This document shows positions 12,052-24,179 of a stretch of DNA of 64,000 bases, one piece after another (position 1 is the stretch's first letter; the number at the start of each line of letters is the position of its first letter). A model generated the notes under the pieces. The model saw nothing but the letters and a program-made list of their open reading frames with translations. It was not told where the DNA came from and ran no database searches. Source of the stretch: Congeria kusceri (taxonomy: Eukaryota > Mollusca > Bivalvia > Myida > Dreissenidae). The translations under genes and the position numbers were made by a program. The DNA lies in contig CM051033.1 in assembly GCA_027627225.1 (NCBI GenBank), positions 51,686,410 to 51,750,409 of the forward strand, given 5' to 3'.

Positions 12052-13545
12052 CTGTTACAAAACAAAATGCATTTGTTTGTTAACGACAAACAATTGGAAT
12101 TGATAGAAAATGAAGAGAAAAATAATGGTGAAATTTCCTGAAATGTTACGCGATAAAAGTATTTCTTAAAATGTCTACTTAAAGTATACTGTATAATTTA
12201 AAACATGTATACTTTCAATGAAAATAATAGATAAATGCTGCCGTACAATATTTTCTGCAAACGTGCTAGTAATATTAAGCAAACATAAATTGCATCTTTC
12301 AGAAAAAGCTTCACTTAACGGAATTATATGAATGTACATCTTTTCGTCAATGCTAACTTCGAATAATCAGGTTATTAGACAGCTTGTATTGCGTGCGACA
12401 GGATAAATTTTACACCAACATCCGTAGGTTGTTATAGGCTATTTTTCCAATCTTTAATACGGCAGGTGAATCGTAATTGTTAAATCTGCTCTTATGGTAA
12501 ATAAACTTACAGATGGTAACCATGAACAATGACTGGATATTCGTATGGGATTGACATTCGTGGAAATTACCACTTATGTTTAACTGACGTATCAATTTTA
12601 GTATATCAACTGTCTGCAATTAACGAGGGAACATTGTATAATGTAATGATACACTGCCCAGCAGACATTGCGTTTACATGGGATAATCATTTATGCCAAA
12701 GGCTACAATTTTTTAAATTCTCTTTAATAACAGATATTTATGTCTTATATACGATATCCAATATACGCTTCCAAATACAAACTATGGACGGATACCAAAC
12801 GATTACTATACGTAGCTAACCTATATATAGACAGGAAAAAAAATTGATACATATATTCAAGACTTGAAGTAACAAAAGACGACAAAGTGTAGTCAATGTC
12901 GCAAATCTAACGATTTGATATTATAATATTTTAGTCCCGTTGATCTGCGTATAAGCAAAAAACTTGTACCAGAAATAGATTAAATTAAATAATCACATTG
13001 AATATACTTTATTTAAAATAACGGCATTAATAAAATGTGAATGTTGAAAAAAAACGCTTTAGCGTCAAAACCGCAAGGCGCACATTTGTCTATACACAAA
13101 CTTACAATACGCATGTCACAAGCTACGCAGTTGTATCAGCGTTTACTACTATGATATTTTTAGAATGATTCACAGCCTTTGTCTGGAAGGAGCAAGACCA
13201 GACCTAGGAGCATACACAGTTTTGACTTGGCGACCAGTCAACTTTACAAAGAGCAACAATTAATTTCGTGAAAATACGTATCAAAAATGTCAAAAAAACT
13301 ACATTTCGTAAAGCGTATAGTTCAATAAAACTCTCAGTTTTGCTCAGCGACGTCAAGCAAGTATTGGTAACCATAAAATATAAAAACGCTCTTTTCCATA
13401 TGCTTCCGGTAAAAGCCACAACATACAGACGTCACGGCAGTAAGCACCGTGCTAAATAACTGTCAGACTATTATCTAACATCTAACCAATAAATCAAGAA
13501 AATTGCAAAAATGAATACGAATTGTAAGTGTATTATATAACTGAC
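12052..13545. other. intron-equivalent of copy B, no other gene recognised
   Basis: This lies between exons 2 and 1 of copy B. The open frames at 12529-12819 (plus, 96 codons) and 13204-13419 (minus) show no domain or splice support. Confidence 0.4.
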
Positions 13546-13588
13546 GTAGAAGTGAGCACATCAATAGATATCCAAATAAAGCGTTCAT
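13546..13588 (-). pseudogene. Copy B of Cys-rich membrane protein gene, exon 1
   Basis: The ATG (13588-13586) opens MNALFGYLLMCSLL and ends at a GTCAGT donor after 43 nt, phase 1. Length and position of ATG and donor are identical to copies A and C. Its exon 2 (11838-12051) is broken. Confidence 0.65.
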
Positions 13589-13639
13589 TTTTCCTGTGTA
13601 AGATGCACCTTTATAATTTATGTCCATTTAATACGTAGT

Positions 13640-13950
13640 TGCTACATGGGTGTGTTTGATTGTTAAAGCATATTTGGAATATATTGAATTGTTTGTATGG
13701 TTTAAACTACCCACTACCAGTTCTCAATATGGATGGCGTGTGACATTAAAGGTTGTAGATTATATTTTGATACGTTTAATTGCAGATGATATCATTATAG
13801 GTGACATATTCGACAGACAGGTCTTGATAGTTATTGTCTGGTTTAATTGTGATATTTCGCGATACCATTATCGTGTAATTATTGCAAAGTAGTCGTTCAT
13901 GTTTGTATTTAGTCCCACGGTTTAATCATCGGGACATGAAGGCATTACTG
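13640..13950. repeat. conserved 5' flank of copy B
   Basis: The sequence upstream of exon 1 is shared, with divergence, with 16840-17040 (copy C) and 2290-2470 (copy A). Shared words include GATTGTTAAAG and GGTTTAA(C/T)T(C/G)TGATATT. Weaker relatives lie near 22010-22110 (GCGATACCGTGAT) and 25540-25615. Confidence 0.5.
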
Positions 13951-15033
13951 TATCTAGACTATGTAATTGTAATTAACATGATTATAAAAAACTAGATTTC
14001 GTGTTTATGTTTTATTTCTATAGAATGTTGATTTTAGTAGGATTTTGTTTGAAAAGCTTTCTCAAGTGCACCTTAGTACTATCGTTATTACATTTTCGAT
14101 ATCAGATAAAATATACGTCAATGTCATAACGTATAACGATTTGGTCAGTTATACTATATTATGTGGTATTAGGTTTACGTGCAAGAATAGAGTATATGTG
14201 TGCCAATTTGGTGACATACTTCAATTGAATCAGTGACTAACTGACTATAAAAAATAAAAATAGAAGATAGTTGGCTTCCGTATACCAGGTAAGTGGTCTG
14301 AACCCGAGACGTCTGTGCTAGATGATATCGAACGCCGCCGTCCAGAGGCGGTCGGTTAAGGCGCGCTGCTATATTATTCCATTATAAACAGCATTACAAA
14401 CTATTTTATACATTGGCTTCTTTTGTTATTGTGTGTCGTGCACAATAATATTTAGATGAACATTTCATCAGTTGTCTGTGCGGTACATAACATACTGCTT
14501 TCTTATGGAACATCTAATCTGTCAAAATGGGAAACACAGTAATTTTTATTTTTTATGTCTTGCACACTACCTACATATTATACAGTATAGGAATAAAAAC
14601 TAATATGACTGTGGAATATGCCCGCTCTAATGATGAGCATTGTCTTTCAGATAAATTGATCATAAATTGCTGTATTGTTTTTAGAACACTAAGAAAAAAC
14701 AAATGCAGCTTTACAATGACAGTACTGGAAATTATTTTATGTTGCATAATTAGTTTTATATATAAACGAAGATATATCTACTTGTATAGTCTGTTTAGAG
14801 TAACAGAAAGTAATTTAAATGTACATTCAGTGCGCAAATGGCATTGGTTATATATATAAGTAAACATGCAAAGCCAGTTATTGCCGAAGCATTTCGAAAA
14901 TTGCAACATGATATTTCTTTCTTCATCGAAAACGATTAAGCACTTGACTCTAACAGCGGCTGTTAATCCATATATGGTGGGCGTGTTTACATATCGTCTT
15001 TTAACTGCTTAATTGCGCCATACGGTAATGTGT
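13951..15033. other. no gene recognised; 110-codon frame unsupported
   Basis: The plus frame 14527-14859 starts with a hydrophobic segment and has several Cys, but shows no family resemblance and no paralogue in the window. A tRNA-like fragment (GGTCGGTTAAGGCGC) near 14349 does not fold into a tRNA. Confidence 0.35.
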
Positions 15034-15119
15034 TTATAATTCATCCCCGTTAGCCTCTTCATCCATGCGGTTGGGTTGACCTTGGGGATTTCCTGGTTGC
15101 TCAATATCTTGTTGACGGG
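15034..15119 (-). CDS. Copy C, exon 3: acidic cytoplasmic tail and stop
   Basis: The acceptor TTTATTTCAG precedes an 86-nt exon that completes the split codon of exon 2 (phase 1, G+CC). It reads ARQQDIEQPGNPQGQPNR then MDEEANGDEL and a TAA (15034-15036). The tail is Gln/Pro-rich then acidic, with no membrane segment. Phase agreement with exon 2 across a 323-bp intron that contains two trinucleotide tracts is the main support. Alternative acceptors within the repeat tract exist but would not keep this frame. Confidence 0.72.
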
Positions 15120-15137
15120 CTGAAATAAAGCATTGTC

Positions 15138-15184
<47 letters not shown>
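15138..15184. repeat. (ATA)n microsatellite in intron 2 of copy C
   Basis: An uninterrupted run of AAT/ATA units just upstream (gene sense) of exon 3. Confidence 0.95.
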
Positions 15185-15185
<1 letters not shown>

Positions 15186-15290
15186 TGACGTAGCATTAGT
15201 GGTGGTCGTAGTAATATTGTACGAACATGAGAATGATTGTAACAATTAATTAATAATTTCATGACAGTTACATTCCTGCTATGAATGCAT

Positions 15291-15335
15291 TGATATTATT
15301 ATTGTTACTATTATTATTATTATTATTATTATTAT

Positions 15336-15375
<40 letters not shown>

Positions 15376-15394
15376 TGTAGTAGTAGTAGTAATA
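15291..15394. repeat. (ATT)n-(GTA)n compound microsatellite in intron 2 of copy C
   Basis: ATT units switch to GTA units. It is the counterpart of the much longer tracts at 1-802 and 10952-11745. Confidence 0.95.
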
Positions 15395-15442
15395 TCGTTC
15401 CTTTATTTCAATTTATATTTTCTAGTTAAAATATATTCTTAC

Positions 15443-15820
15443 CAACAGATGCAACATGTGTCCGGAATCTAGCGCGCAATCTCCTATAAAACTGCTGACG
15501 CAACCCTCTGTTCAATAAAAACGCGAAGATAAATGCAACTGGAATTCCGCCGGCTACTGGTAATATTATCAATGGTATTATTTCACTAATCGATCTCTCT
15601 TTGTTTGAAGTGTTGTCAATTTGGCAGCATCTATTGTCACAAATGTTATATGTTAAGTTCGCAGTGTTTGTATTGTTGTCAATTTGGCAGCATGTATTGT
15701 CACAATTGTCACATATTAGGTTGGCAGTGTTGGTACTGTTGTCACTCTGACAGCATCTGTTGTCACAACTGACACATGTAAGGTTGCCGGGGTTCCATTC
15801 TTCGGAACATAAAACCGTGT
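15443..15820 (-). CDS. Copy C, exon 2: Cys-rich ectodomain and membrane helix
   Basis: This 378-nt exon has an AG acceptor above 15820 and a GTAAGA donor below 15443, phase 1 on both sides. With exons 1 and 3 it gives a 168-residue single-pass membrane protein. After HTVLCSEEWNPGN come three tandem ~21-residue repeats with the core C-D-N-x-C-C-Q-x-D-N (SCDNRCCQSDN, NCDNTCCQIDN, ICDNRCCQIDN) and several N-glycosylation sequons. Then come a membrane helix (EIIPLIILPVAGGIPVAFIF) and a basic juxtamembrane stretch (RRLRARFRTH), giving an ectodomain-out, type I arrangement. Copies A and B have a single Cys unit, so the repeat expansion is specific to this copy. Function is unknown; the layout resembles Shisa/CYYR1-like adaptors. 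Confidence 0.75.
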
Positions 15821-16745
15821 CTGCCATTACACAAAATGATTTTATTTTAAAAATAGTATTATACTTTCTTAAAAAACTGCACGAATACACAACAAATTCT
15901 ACACTAATCCAGCTTACGATAATATATTTGCTTTCAAATGTAGTCTTAAACTACGATTTCGCTTACCATACAAAAATGTAAAAAACGCTCAACTGTTTAG
16001 ACAACAACATTATAGGAAATTATTGTTATCAGATTGAAACGCGGTGATATTTCAAGTATAATAATAATTATTAATTATACATAGGTGTTTATTCTTTTGC
16101 ATTAGATGCCTGCAAATTAGCGGAAGTAAGTTATATTATATGCTGAATATTTAAAAGTGGCACAACATTATATAAATACGTTTTACACAGTTTCACTTTC
16201 TATTTGGAAAATTGCAAAAAAAATCATAGTTATTATAGTGGAAATAGTTGGTTTTCGCTCAACTTAAAAAGCAACTGTCAATTATTGAAAACAGATAAAA
16301 AATGTAACGGGTTAAATTATATTATTATGTAAATAATAATTGTTAATCAATAACGGGTTTCAATAAAAACAAATACACTTTTGTCTTTTTTAACAGTTCT
16401 ATATTTGACTTTCATCTGTTTCTGGTCATTAAATTGCTCAAATCCATAAACACATCACTCAAATGATGCACTGAACTATAATCAGCATTACCCGAAGTTA
16501 GATCACTGTAAGAATATTAATTGAAGTGGAACATTCAGATAATATGATTTTTTTTCATACTGGTCTTCTGATACTAGAGCTTATACATAACGTTTCAAAC
16601 AATTCCTGAAAGTGGTTCATGAGAAGTAACTCAGACTAGAATATGAGACGGACAAACAAGGAGATGGCTATATACACCGTTATATGTTGTTTTTATATAG
16701 AAAATAAGAACACAGGTTATAACAATTAGGTTTTATATTACTCAC
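15821..16745. other. intron 1 of copy C
   Basis: AT-rich with no further coding signal. It separates the signal-peptide exon from the ectodomain exon in phase 1. Confidence 0.55.
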
Positions 16746-16788
16746 GTAGCACACTGCAAAAGATTAAATATCCAAAGCAAGCGTTCAT
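16746..16788 (-). CDS. Copy C, exon 1: start codon and signal peptide
   Basis: ATG at 16788-16786 begins MNACFGYLIFCSVL, a hydrophobic signal-peptide core, and a GTGAGT donor follows after 43 nt (phase 1; the split codon gives His with exon 2). Three copies keep ATG, length and donor position while intron sequence has diverged, which supports this start. The 5' untranslated stretch before the ATG (GGGAAAAATG) is also conserved. No clear TATA box is visible upstream. Confidence 0.72.
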
Positions 16789-16839
16789 TTTTCCCGAGTA
16801 AGATCCACCAAAATAAATCATGTTCATGTAGTTTGTTTG

Positions 16840-17040
16840 GAGTTTAGATTGTTAAAGGATATTTTAAATTAACAATCGTGGATTAAACTGATAATGCCTA
16901 ATATAGATGCCGTATGTTAATGGTTTAGATTATTTAAACGTTAATCGATGATAGTACTTTACTGTGGACATATTCAAATAGGTACGTCTTAATATTTAAT
17001 TTTGACTGGTTTAACTCTGATATTAGGCAAATAATTGTGT
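16840..17040. repeat. conserved 5' flank of copy C
   Basis: Related to 13640-13950 and 2290-2470. Since it precedes exon 1 on the minus strand, it is the likely promoter region of this gene family. Confidence 0.45.
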
Positions 17041-17388
17041 GTCCAGGGATATACCCAACACAACTATTGTTACGTCACAAACATAACATTATATTTATTT
17101 TTTGTCTTCTTACTCATCTATTTTTCATGTTCCAATTCCATCTAACCATTCCTCTCTGTCAGTTCTGTGGCAAACTGTATTATCATACAATAACGGCGTT
17201 CATAGTGAAATATGCCCTAACGTGTTAATACATTAAACGAATCATGTCAGCATTTCAGTCTCATATAATCTTCACTGAAACATTTCATCATGTGAAACAT
17301 GAAACATAAACATAAAAACGCTGTCATGATTATTTATACATTTGTACATATCCCGTTGCTACTGCACATATTGTGTGCCTGTTAAATA
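17041..17388. other. no gene recognised
   Basis: AT-rich spacer between gene copy C and the non-LTR retrotransposon. Confidence 0.4.
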
Positions 17389-20140
17389 TTGCTAAATGTG
17401 TATAATCTGATATCAATTAAAAAAAGTGTATACATGTCAATAAACGCATCGCTCGCGCAAGAGTGTTTTAATATAGGAAAACACATACATTCCGATATGT
17501 CATTTCTGATAAATCTTCTTCAATGCTTTTTGTGTGTACTCTTACTGGTTTGGCTTTCTTTTATTCTATTACGATCAGGGAACATACAGCCGAACCCAGA
17601 GCCTGATATATCTGAACCAACATTGTACACTGATACTAATAGTTCTGTATCCAGTTGCAATAGTTTAGCGACAAACTATTTATCTTTTGTTCATTACAAT
17701 ATACAAAGTTTTCTGAAAAAAGTAGACATCTTTACACAGGATTACGAAAATTTGACATAATTGCGTTTACTGAAATATGGTTAAATGAGTCTATATTATC
17801 TTGTGATCTACAGTTGACTGGATACCATCAACCTATGCGTAAAGACCGTCCTCTTGATTTCAATGGTGGTGTTGCCATATCTGTAAATGAAAATATTGCT
17901 TTTAAACGCAGACACGCTCTTGAACTTATTGAGATTGAATGTATATGGATTGCAATTATTCCTAACAAAAATTAAAAAAAATACTTTTGGGAGCTTTTAT
18001 AGATCCGCTAGTGCGGATAGGTCTTACATGAAAGCCACTGAAGACTCAATTGGACTGGCTAACGAAACCTGTATAAAAGATATCATTATTACCGGCAATT
18101 TTAACTTAAATCTTCTCGTTCCATCTTTTGCACGTAAAATTGTCGAACTATGTCTACAATATAACTTAACACAACTTATCAATGAGCCCACACATTTTAC
18201 GGAACTAACATCCTCAGTAATTGATTTAATCTTTATAAAAACCCCGAATTATGTACCCTTGTCTGAAGTAGGCGAACCTATGTTAGAACAAAATATATGT
18301 TACCATTGCCCTATCTTTGGAATTTTAAAATATAAAAAGCTTATTACACAAAACGTACACAAAATTTCTCATTTTGAGACACGATTTTGGTGATTATTAT
18401 AATTACGGCGTTTTTTGACTGATATTCACTGGAATCTATTAAAATGCAAAGACATTGATACTTATGCAGAAAATATTACTATCGCTATATTGAAAAATGT
18501 ATTCCTAACAAGAACGTATGTATACGGTCGCATGATCTACCATGGATAAACAGTTACATTAAGAAAAAAAATACGACAGCGAAAAAGATTATACCGTAAA
18601 GCAAGAAAAGGAAATACTAACATACAATGGTCAAACTTTCGTCGAAATGACATTGTATCTCTGGTAAGTAATTCAAAGAATGAATATTTTATAAAATATT
18701 GCACAAAAATTAAAATCGCATGACCTCTGCACTAAAGCTTGGTGGAAAACACTTCGAATATTCATCTCTTCGAATTCACAAATACTGTCCCACCTCTGTA
18801 TGACGCACAATCAAATACCTTTGCTTTAAACGAAAAAAGCAAAGCGGAAATTTTAAACATGTACTTTGCAAGTCAAATCGTTAATTGATGACTCTAACCG
18901 TGATCTATCTGGCCTAATTAATGTCAACAATTGCACTCTCCAGTCAATTTATATAACACAGAATAAAGTCGTTGATGCAATTAAATGCCTTCAAATAGAA
19001 AAAGCGTCATGTCCCGATGGAATTGATAACCGCATTCTCCGTGAAGCAATGCAGCAAGTCAGCCAAGACTATGTGAATTGTTTACTTTTTTTGTTTAAGA
19101 GCTTGCAAAATGCCCTCTTGTTGGAAAATTGCAAATGTTTGCCATATTTATAAAAAAGGAGATCCAGCATTAGCATCAAATTATCGACCAATATCTTTGT
19201 TAAATACTACTGACAAGGGCTTTGAACGAATAGTACATACACATATTTTAAATTTTCTTCGTCCCAATTCATTCTTTACATCGTCACAATCAGGTTTCTG
19301 GCCTGGTGACTTGACAGTGAATCAAATAACATATGTTTATAATACTTTTTGCAAAGCTTTGGATAACGGTGTAAAAGTAAGAGTTATATTTTTCGATATA
19401 AACAAAGCCTTTGACAAAGTGTTGCACAAAGGTTTATTATTTAAACTACAGCATTCGAGGCGAACTTTTATCCAATTACCTATCCGATCGCAAACAAACA
19501 GTAGTCCTACCTGGGTCAATATCTAATCCTATTGAAATTTCCGCTGGGGTTCCACTAGGCTATATTTTAGGTCCTCTTATTTTTCTTGTGTATATGAACC
19601 ACATAGTCACTGCTATTCAAGCTCAAATTAATTTGTTTGCTGATGATTCTAGTCTTTATATGATTGTAAACTCGCCGAATGAAACTGCCGCTACTTTGCA
19701 ATCTGACACATATATCATTTCAGAAAATGTCAGAAATGCAGAATCGATCCAATCATTTAAACGCATAATAAATTGTGACCGGCCAATTTCAAATCCTTTA
19801 TTTTCGTACCGGGAAAGTCGCCCCCATATGTTACATACACGAATAAGAACACAGTGCAGAGCTCTAAATGAAAACCTTTTCACATAAAACATAGTGGCAT
19901 TCCCACTTTGTATATGTGGAATATGGAAACACCGTTTCAATATTTTTTTGAATGTAGACAATATGTAAATATTCGAGAAAAACTGATCAACGCGCTATCC
20001 ATGTACTGCGCCCCTTCTATTAAAACTGCTTTGTTTGGGGACGATTCTCTTGATTTTGAAACAAATACCTAAATCGTTGATGCAGTTTATAAATTTATTG
20101 TCAATAGTAAACGATTTGATGTATAGTTTTGCTTCGGAAC
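17389..20140 (+). mobile_element. decayed non-LTR retrotransposon (CR1/jockey-like)
   Basis: A single ORF2-type polyprotein is broken into several frames. It starts with a hydrophobic segment and SGNIQPNPEP (17576-17605), then an endonuclease start (LSFVHYNIQSF) and endonuclease remainder (17887-18393; IIITGNFNLNLL, VIDLIFIKTPN). Reverse transcriptase follows (18866-19890) with KASCPDGIDNRIL, YKKGDPALASNYRPISLLN, FDINKAFDKVLHKGLL, GVPLGYILGPLIFL and the catalytic FADDSSLYM. Next is a C-terminal part (LHTRIRTQCRALNENLF). Frameshifts occur around 17760, 18400, 19130 and 19480. The middle of the region after the RT domain is shortened. No poly(A) tail or target duplication was identified. It lies in the spacer of the Cys-rich gene cluster. 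Confidence 0.88.
18866..19887 (+). pseudogene. non-LTR reverse transcriptase domain (frameshifted)
   Basis: RT motifs occur in order: the PDGI box, YRPISLLN, the A motif FDINKAFD, SAGVPLG (B motif) and the C motif FADD. They are spread over three frames (18866-19153, 19110-19526, 19411-19887), so no functional enzyme is made. In most relatives the B motif reads GVPQGSILGP; here two residues are changed (GVPLGYILGP). Confidence 0.88.
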
Positions 20141-23100
20141 TTCCCTCATGTATGTTTTCCTCTTCGTATTTTTCTTCCTTTTATGCTCATTTCTATATGT
20201 TTTACATATCCTACACTTACCTTAAAAAGCTTGCAGTGTGCAACCTCTATATGCACGATTTCACTTTTCTGTCTCACATCATATGTTATTATATTATTAC
20301 TTAGACCAATTATGTTTGCTTTACAAAATGCAACTGTTCAGTGTGCTTAGGAGAAGAACTAAATAAGATTATGTCTTTCGTTCCAATCCTCTTCAAACTT
20401 GTATATGACGTCGCGTCAGATGTTTGCGTTAATTTGTGTAACATGACGTTCATTTATTTTCTCCTATAACTCGACGTATATTGTGTGCTTTTCAAAAGAG
20501 TGTACGTTCAAATATTGAGAAAGTTAGATTAATTTCTCAAATAACATTTTTAAAACACGTTGTCTTATAAGTATTCTTATGTACCCATAAGGTTAATTCA
20601 GTTGAACTTATATCGTTCCCCACTGCTTAGCTGCAATGACATATCAACTTTCAAGTTCTAAAAGAGATTTATTGATTTAAACATTGCCTCTAAATCCGCC
20701 ATGTTTATTGACACTCAAAAATGTTTGACTGCTATCGATTTCCAGTTTTAAAACAGTCATTTATGAGACACAATTAATAATTGTGTACATGTATAAAAAT
20801 GCATCATTTCCCTTTAATATGTGTTAATACGTTAACGGCCCGTCGCAACTACAGCCACTTTGTAAAATGACATTTTAGAATACTTTGATATTGTATTATC
20901 TCATTTCAAGTTTGTAAAATAAAAATGAACACACGCATTTCCTTTATGTTACATTTTAAGTAAAAATCGCAACTAAAGCATATCCATTCAGTCAAAACTT
21001 TACTAATACATGTATATGTAATTGTCTAACGATTCAATTGATAAAAGCGTAATACCATTGTATACACTAGTAGTTTAACCCAAAATACACCAATTTGATC
21101 AGATGAGGTCATTTATTCTGAAATTTGCTAAATAATACACACACACATTATATAATATATATTATACATGCTAATTTCTATGTTTACAAATCGACAATGA
21201 GCGTTATTAACATTCAACGTAAAGTGTTACAAAACGGCTAGATTTAGAATTTTCGTTATTTTGGCATTAAAGCAGAACGTTAATAATCAAAAAATAATAA
21301 TTTCATGATTTTTAAACTTTTTTTTTCTAAAATATATTCATTTGGTAAAAGTATATGTACATAAACTGATTCATTAAATGCATGCATATACATTTAATAA
21401 CGTTCTTTGCAAGTGTTACATCACGGCTAGACTTACAGGAAACGAAAGATAGATAAATGAACTTTTGATCCGGTCAAATAGTGAGGAATTTTGTGCGCAC
21501 CTCTTAGGATAAATTAGAATCAATGAAAAACATGTATAAATAAAATAAAATCTCGCCTTTTTACCACATATATACCTAATTACATTTCATATACTTCTTC
21601 AGCGACTTCAACGAAATTTTGAAAGTGACGAAAAAATTAGCTTGAAATATTTCCTCAGATAAAAGTATTTATATTTAGGCGAAAATTACAATTTTAGTTT
21701 ACTAAGCACGCGTGCTATGTTACATCTCACCCGCTGTTTAATTGAGCCGATTTTATTCCGCTTCAACAACTTTAAAATAGTATTTTTCCCAATGAATGAT
21801 GTCCATTCAGAAAGTGCAATGTTTGGTCTTTCTTGTGATACCAATATTGTTTCAATCCTATTGCAAATTAAACGCCTGCTTTAACTAACAGCATATCACG
21901 TATGGTGTTTTTCAAATGTACGCCAATATCTTACGCGACGTCATATGCTTTACTGAAATGTTGTATGTTTCGCTAATATATGCCAGTTTGAAATAAATAT
22001 GTTAAAACGAACTTTGATATTTTGCGATACCGTGATCTTGTAATTGTCATATTATTTCGTACTTGTAAGTTTGACTAATCATCAATTCATGATAAGTCAT
22101 TCCTGTAGCAGCTACACTCAGTAATGAATGGATGACATTATTTCGAGTTAACGGTTTTTGTCTTAAGACGACCAGTTTCTTATTGGATTGCGTAGAAATC
22201 TTTCACAAATGCATCATAGTAATATGTCTACAAAACATTATTCTCAGACAAAAGGAATCAGTTTTTGGAAGCAGGAAACAAGTAAGTCAACGTTGTAACA
22301 TTTGAAATATCGGTCATACTGTCTGACCCTAAGGAAGATTTCAATATAACTGTGACTTGCTTACACATGGCGGGAATGTTCAAATAAAGTGTAAGCCGCC
22401 TTCCTGTTGATGGCACAACAGAAACGTGTGTGACTTCCTTACGATCGACTAGACATAGAAATTCAGAGTCTGTTGTGATTGAAAAATTTAGGAATTTACA
22501 TTGAACTTCTTAGGTAAGAGTGTGCACATGTATATATAGGCAAATATTTCAAAGCGAACATATGTTGGTGTTATAATTGAAAATGCACTTAATATCCGTC
22601 GAATTTCTAACTAGATGTACACATCACACACCACACAATGAGCTACAAGTCCTAAGACACACTTTACCTGTAATTACATATAAATTTCTGGAACATCAAG
22701 CTACTTGTCCTTTTCAGTTTTTAAACAATACTTAATAACATGTATTCATATTCAAGTGATACCTATACAGAAACTATTGTGTTAATCGGTAATAAATAAA
22801 TGTATTATTTTGAGCATTTCTTTGCGATTTATAAGTATGAATACTTATCAAAATATTGTAATAGATTGAGCACTTGAATTCTAGTCGAATCCTAAGAAAT
22901 GAGTCGTGAACAATCTGAAAATTTACCGTATCGTCCCTATGAAATAGTGTGCAGCTCGACAATATTGACATGAAATTGAACTTGAATAAACGAATCCACG
23001 AGTGTAACAACCCTACGGAACGAAGCCAAAGATAAATGTAAACAATATATTATAATAAAATAGAAATTTAGTCAAAGTTAAGAAATAGATAAAGAAGAAG

Positions 23101-23404
23101 AATCGAAAGGAAATTGAATAAGTGAATTGCATTGGAATTTTTCAAGAAAATAAAGATAAAGCCATTGCATGGGACCATTTTTCAAGAATAACACATTTTG
23201 CAACGATGGAAGGATCTAGTTACGATTTCTAGAATTTACCTTTCATACCTATAGACATGTCTACAGCATACAACTTTTGAAAACACCGTTAAAAGGAGAA
23301 TTTTACAACAAAACCTGTTTCTGTCAAGCAAGAAGGGTCTCGTCTACAGAAAAATTGAAACATCAGAATACAGATTGTATTCACTGTGGCATTCCTCTTC
23401 CTCA
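20141..23404. other. no gene recognised; eroded copies of gene-family flank
   Basis: AT-rich noncoding DNA. Around 22010-22110 the sequence resembles the 5' flank of gene copy B, but no matching first exon remains. 22190-22340 weakly resembles 24400-24480 and 25900-26020. Confidence 0.4.
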
Positions 23405-23580
23405 CTTACATTTGCAAAGCCAGACAATTTCCTGGTGATCAAATCACCATTGCCATAGCGATGAATGCTGTAAGTCCGTACACAAAAACAGCCGGTGTCA
23501 AATATTCAGCAATGGCGACTCTAGTTCGGTAGCGTTGACGCCATCATGTCTTTCATCGTGATAACAAGTGTTCCGTCGTA
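23405..23580 (-). pseudogene. GPCR N-terminus/TM1 fragment, paralogue of the 30-kb pseudogene
   Basis: The minus strand aligns with the N-terminus and first helix of the receptor at 29735-30762. It has ESPLLNI in one frame, then VFVYGLTAFIAMAM, a stop, and SPGNCLA, against LPLLNL, VYVYGLTAFIALAM and PGNCLV there. A frameshift and stops separate the parts and nothing downstream of TM1 is preserved. It is a small dead fragment. Confidence 0.6.
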
Positions 23581-24179
23581 GCTTTTTATCCATGTGTTAT
23601 TTTATTCCTTGAGTTATAGACACATGATTATAGTTACATTAATATTCAACGACTTATATCAAAACGACTTGTATCGAAATAACAGAATGAGCTTCTCCTG
23701 GAGGCATTATTACCGATAATTACATGTATACATATTCTGGACATTGATATGAGTATATCTATTAGCAATTGGTTCATCGGAAATAATTATTATCGGTAGC
23801 TCTATTGGAACAAATGAACAGAAAATATCTAGAGCGATTATCAAACTCGCATCCCCGGAGTTGCAAGAAGAAATGACACTTTAATATCCTGCCTTTTTAT
23901 GTATATGACTTGTGAGAAAACCATATGCAAACTATTGTTATAAATATATGAAAACTACGATGATAAAAAGGCCTCACAAACACAAGATCCTTTCAAACAC
24001 ACTGACGTAAAAAATGAAAACAAGAAAAGTTCCAAACAAACACGACCTTTATTACATATATTTCCTCGGAATACAAAAACTAGTTTTCCATTATATGGTA
24101 ACTACTCAAACACTATGTCAATTTTAGTAACAAAAGTTGATATTTTTGACTGATTTTGCCCTTTTGGGTTATTTTTCGC
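23581..24179. other. no gene recognised
   Basis: AT-rich spacer without supported features. Confidence 0.4.

Noticed and set aside
12529..12819. 96-codon plus-strand frame
   Set aside because: No recognisable domain; lies in the intron-equivalent of copy B.
14281..14370. tRNA-like words GGTCGGTTAAGGCGC
   Set aside because: No complementary acceptor or T arm in the right order; cannot fold as tRNA.
14527..14859. 110-codon frame with hydrophobic start and several Cys
   Set aside because: No family resemblance, no paralogue, AT-rich random-like composition.
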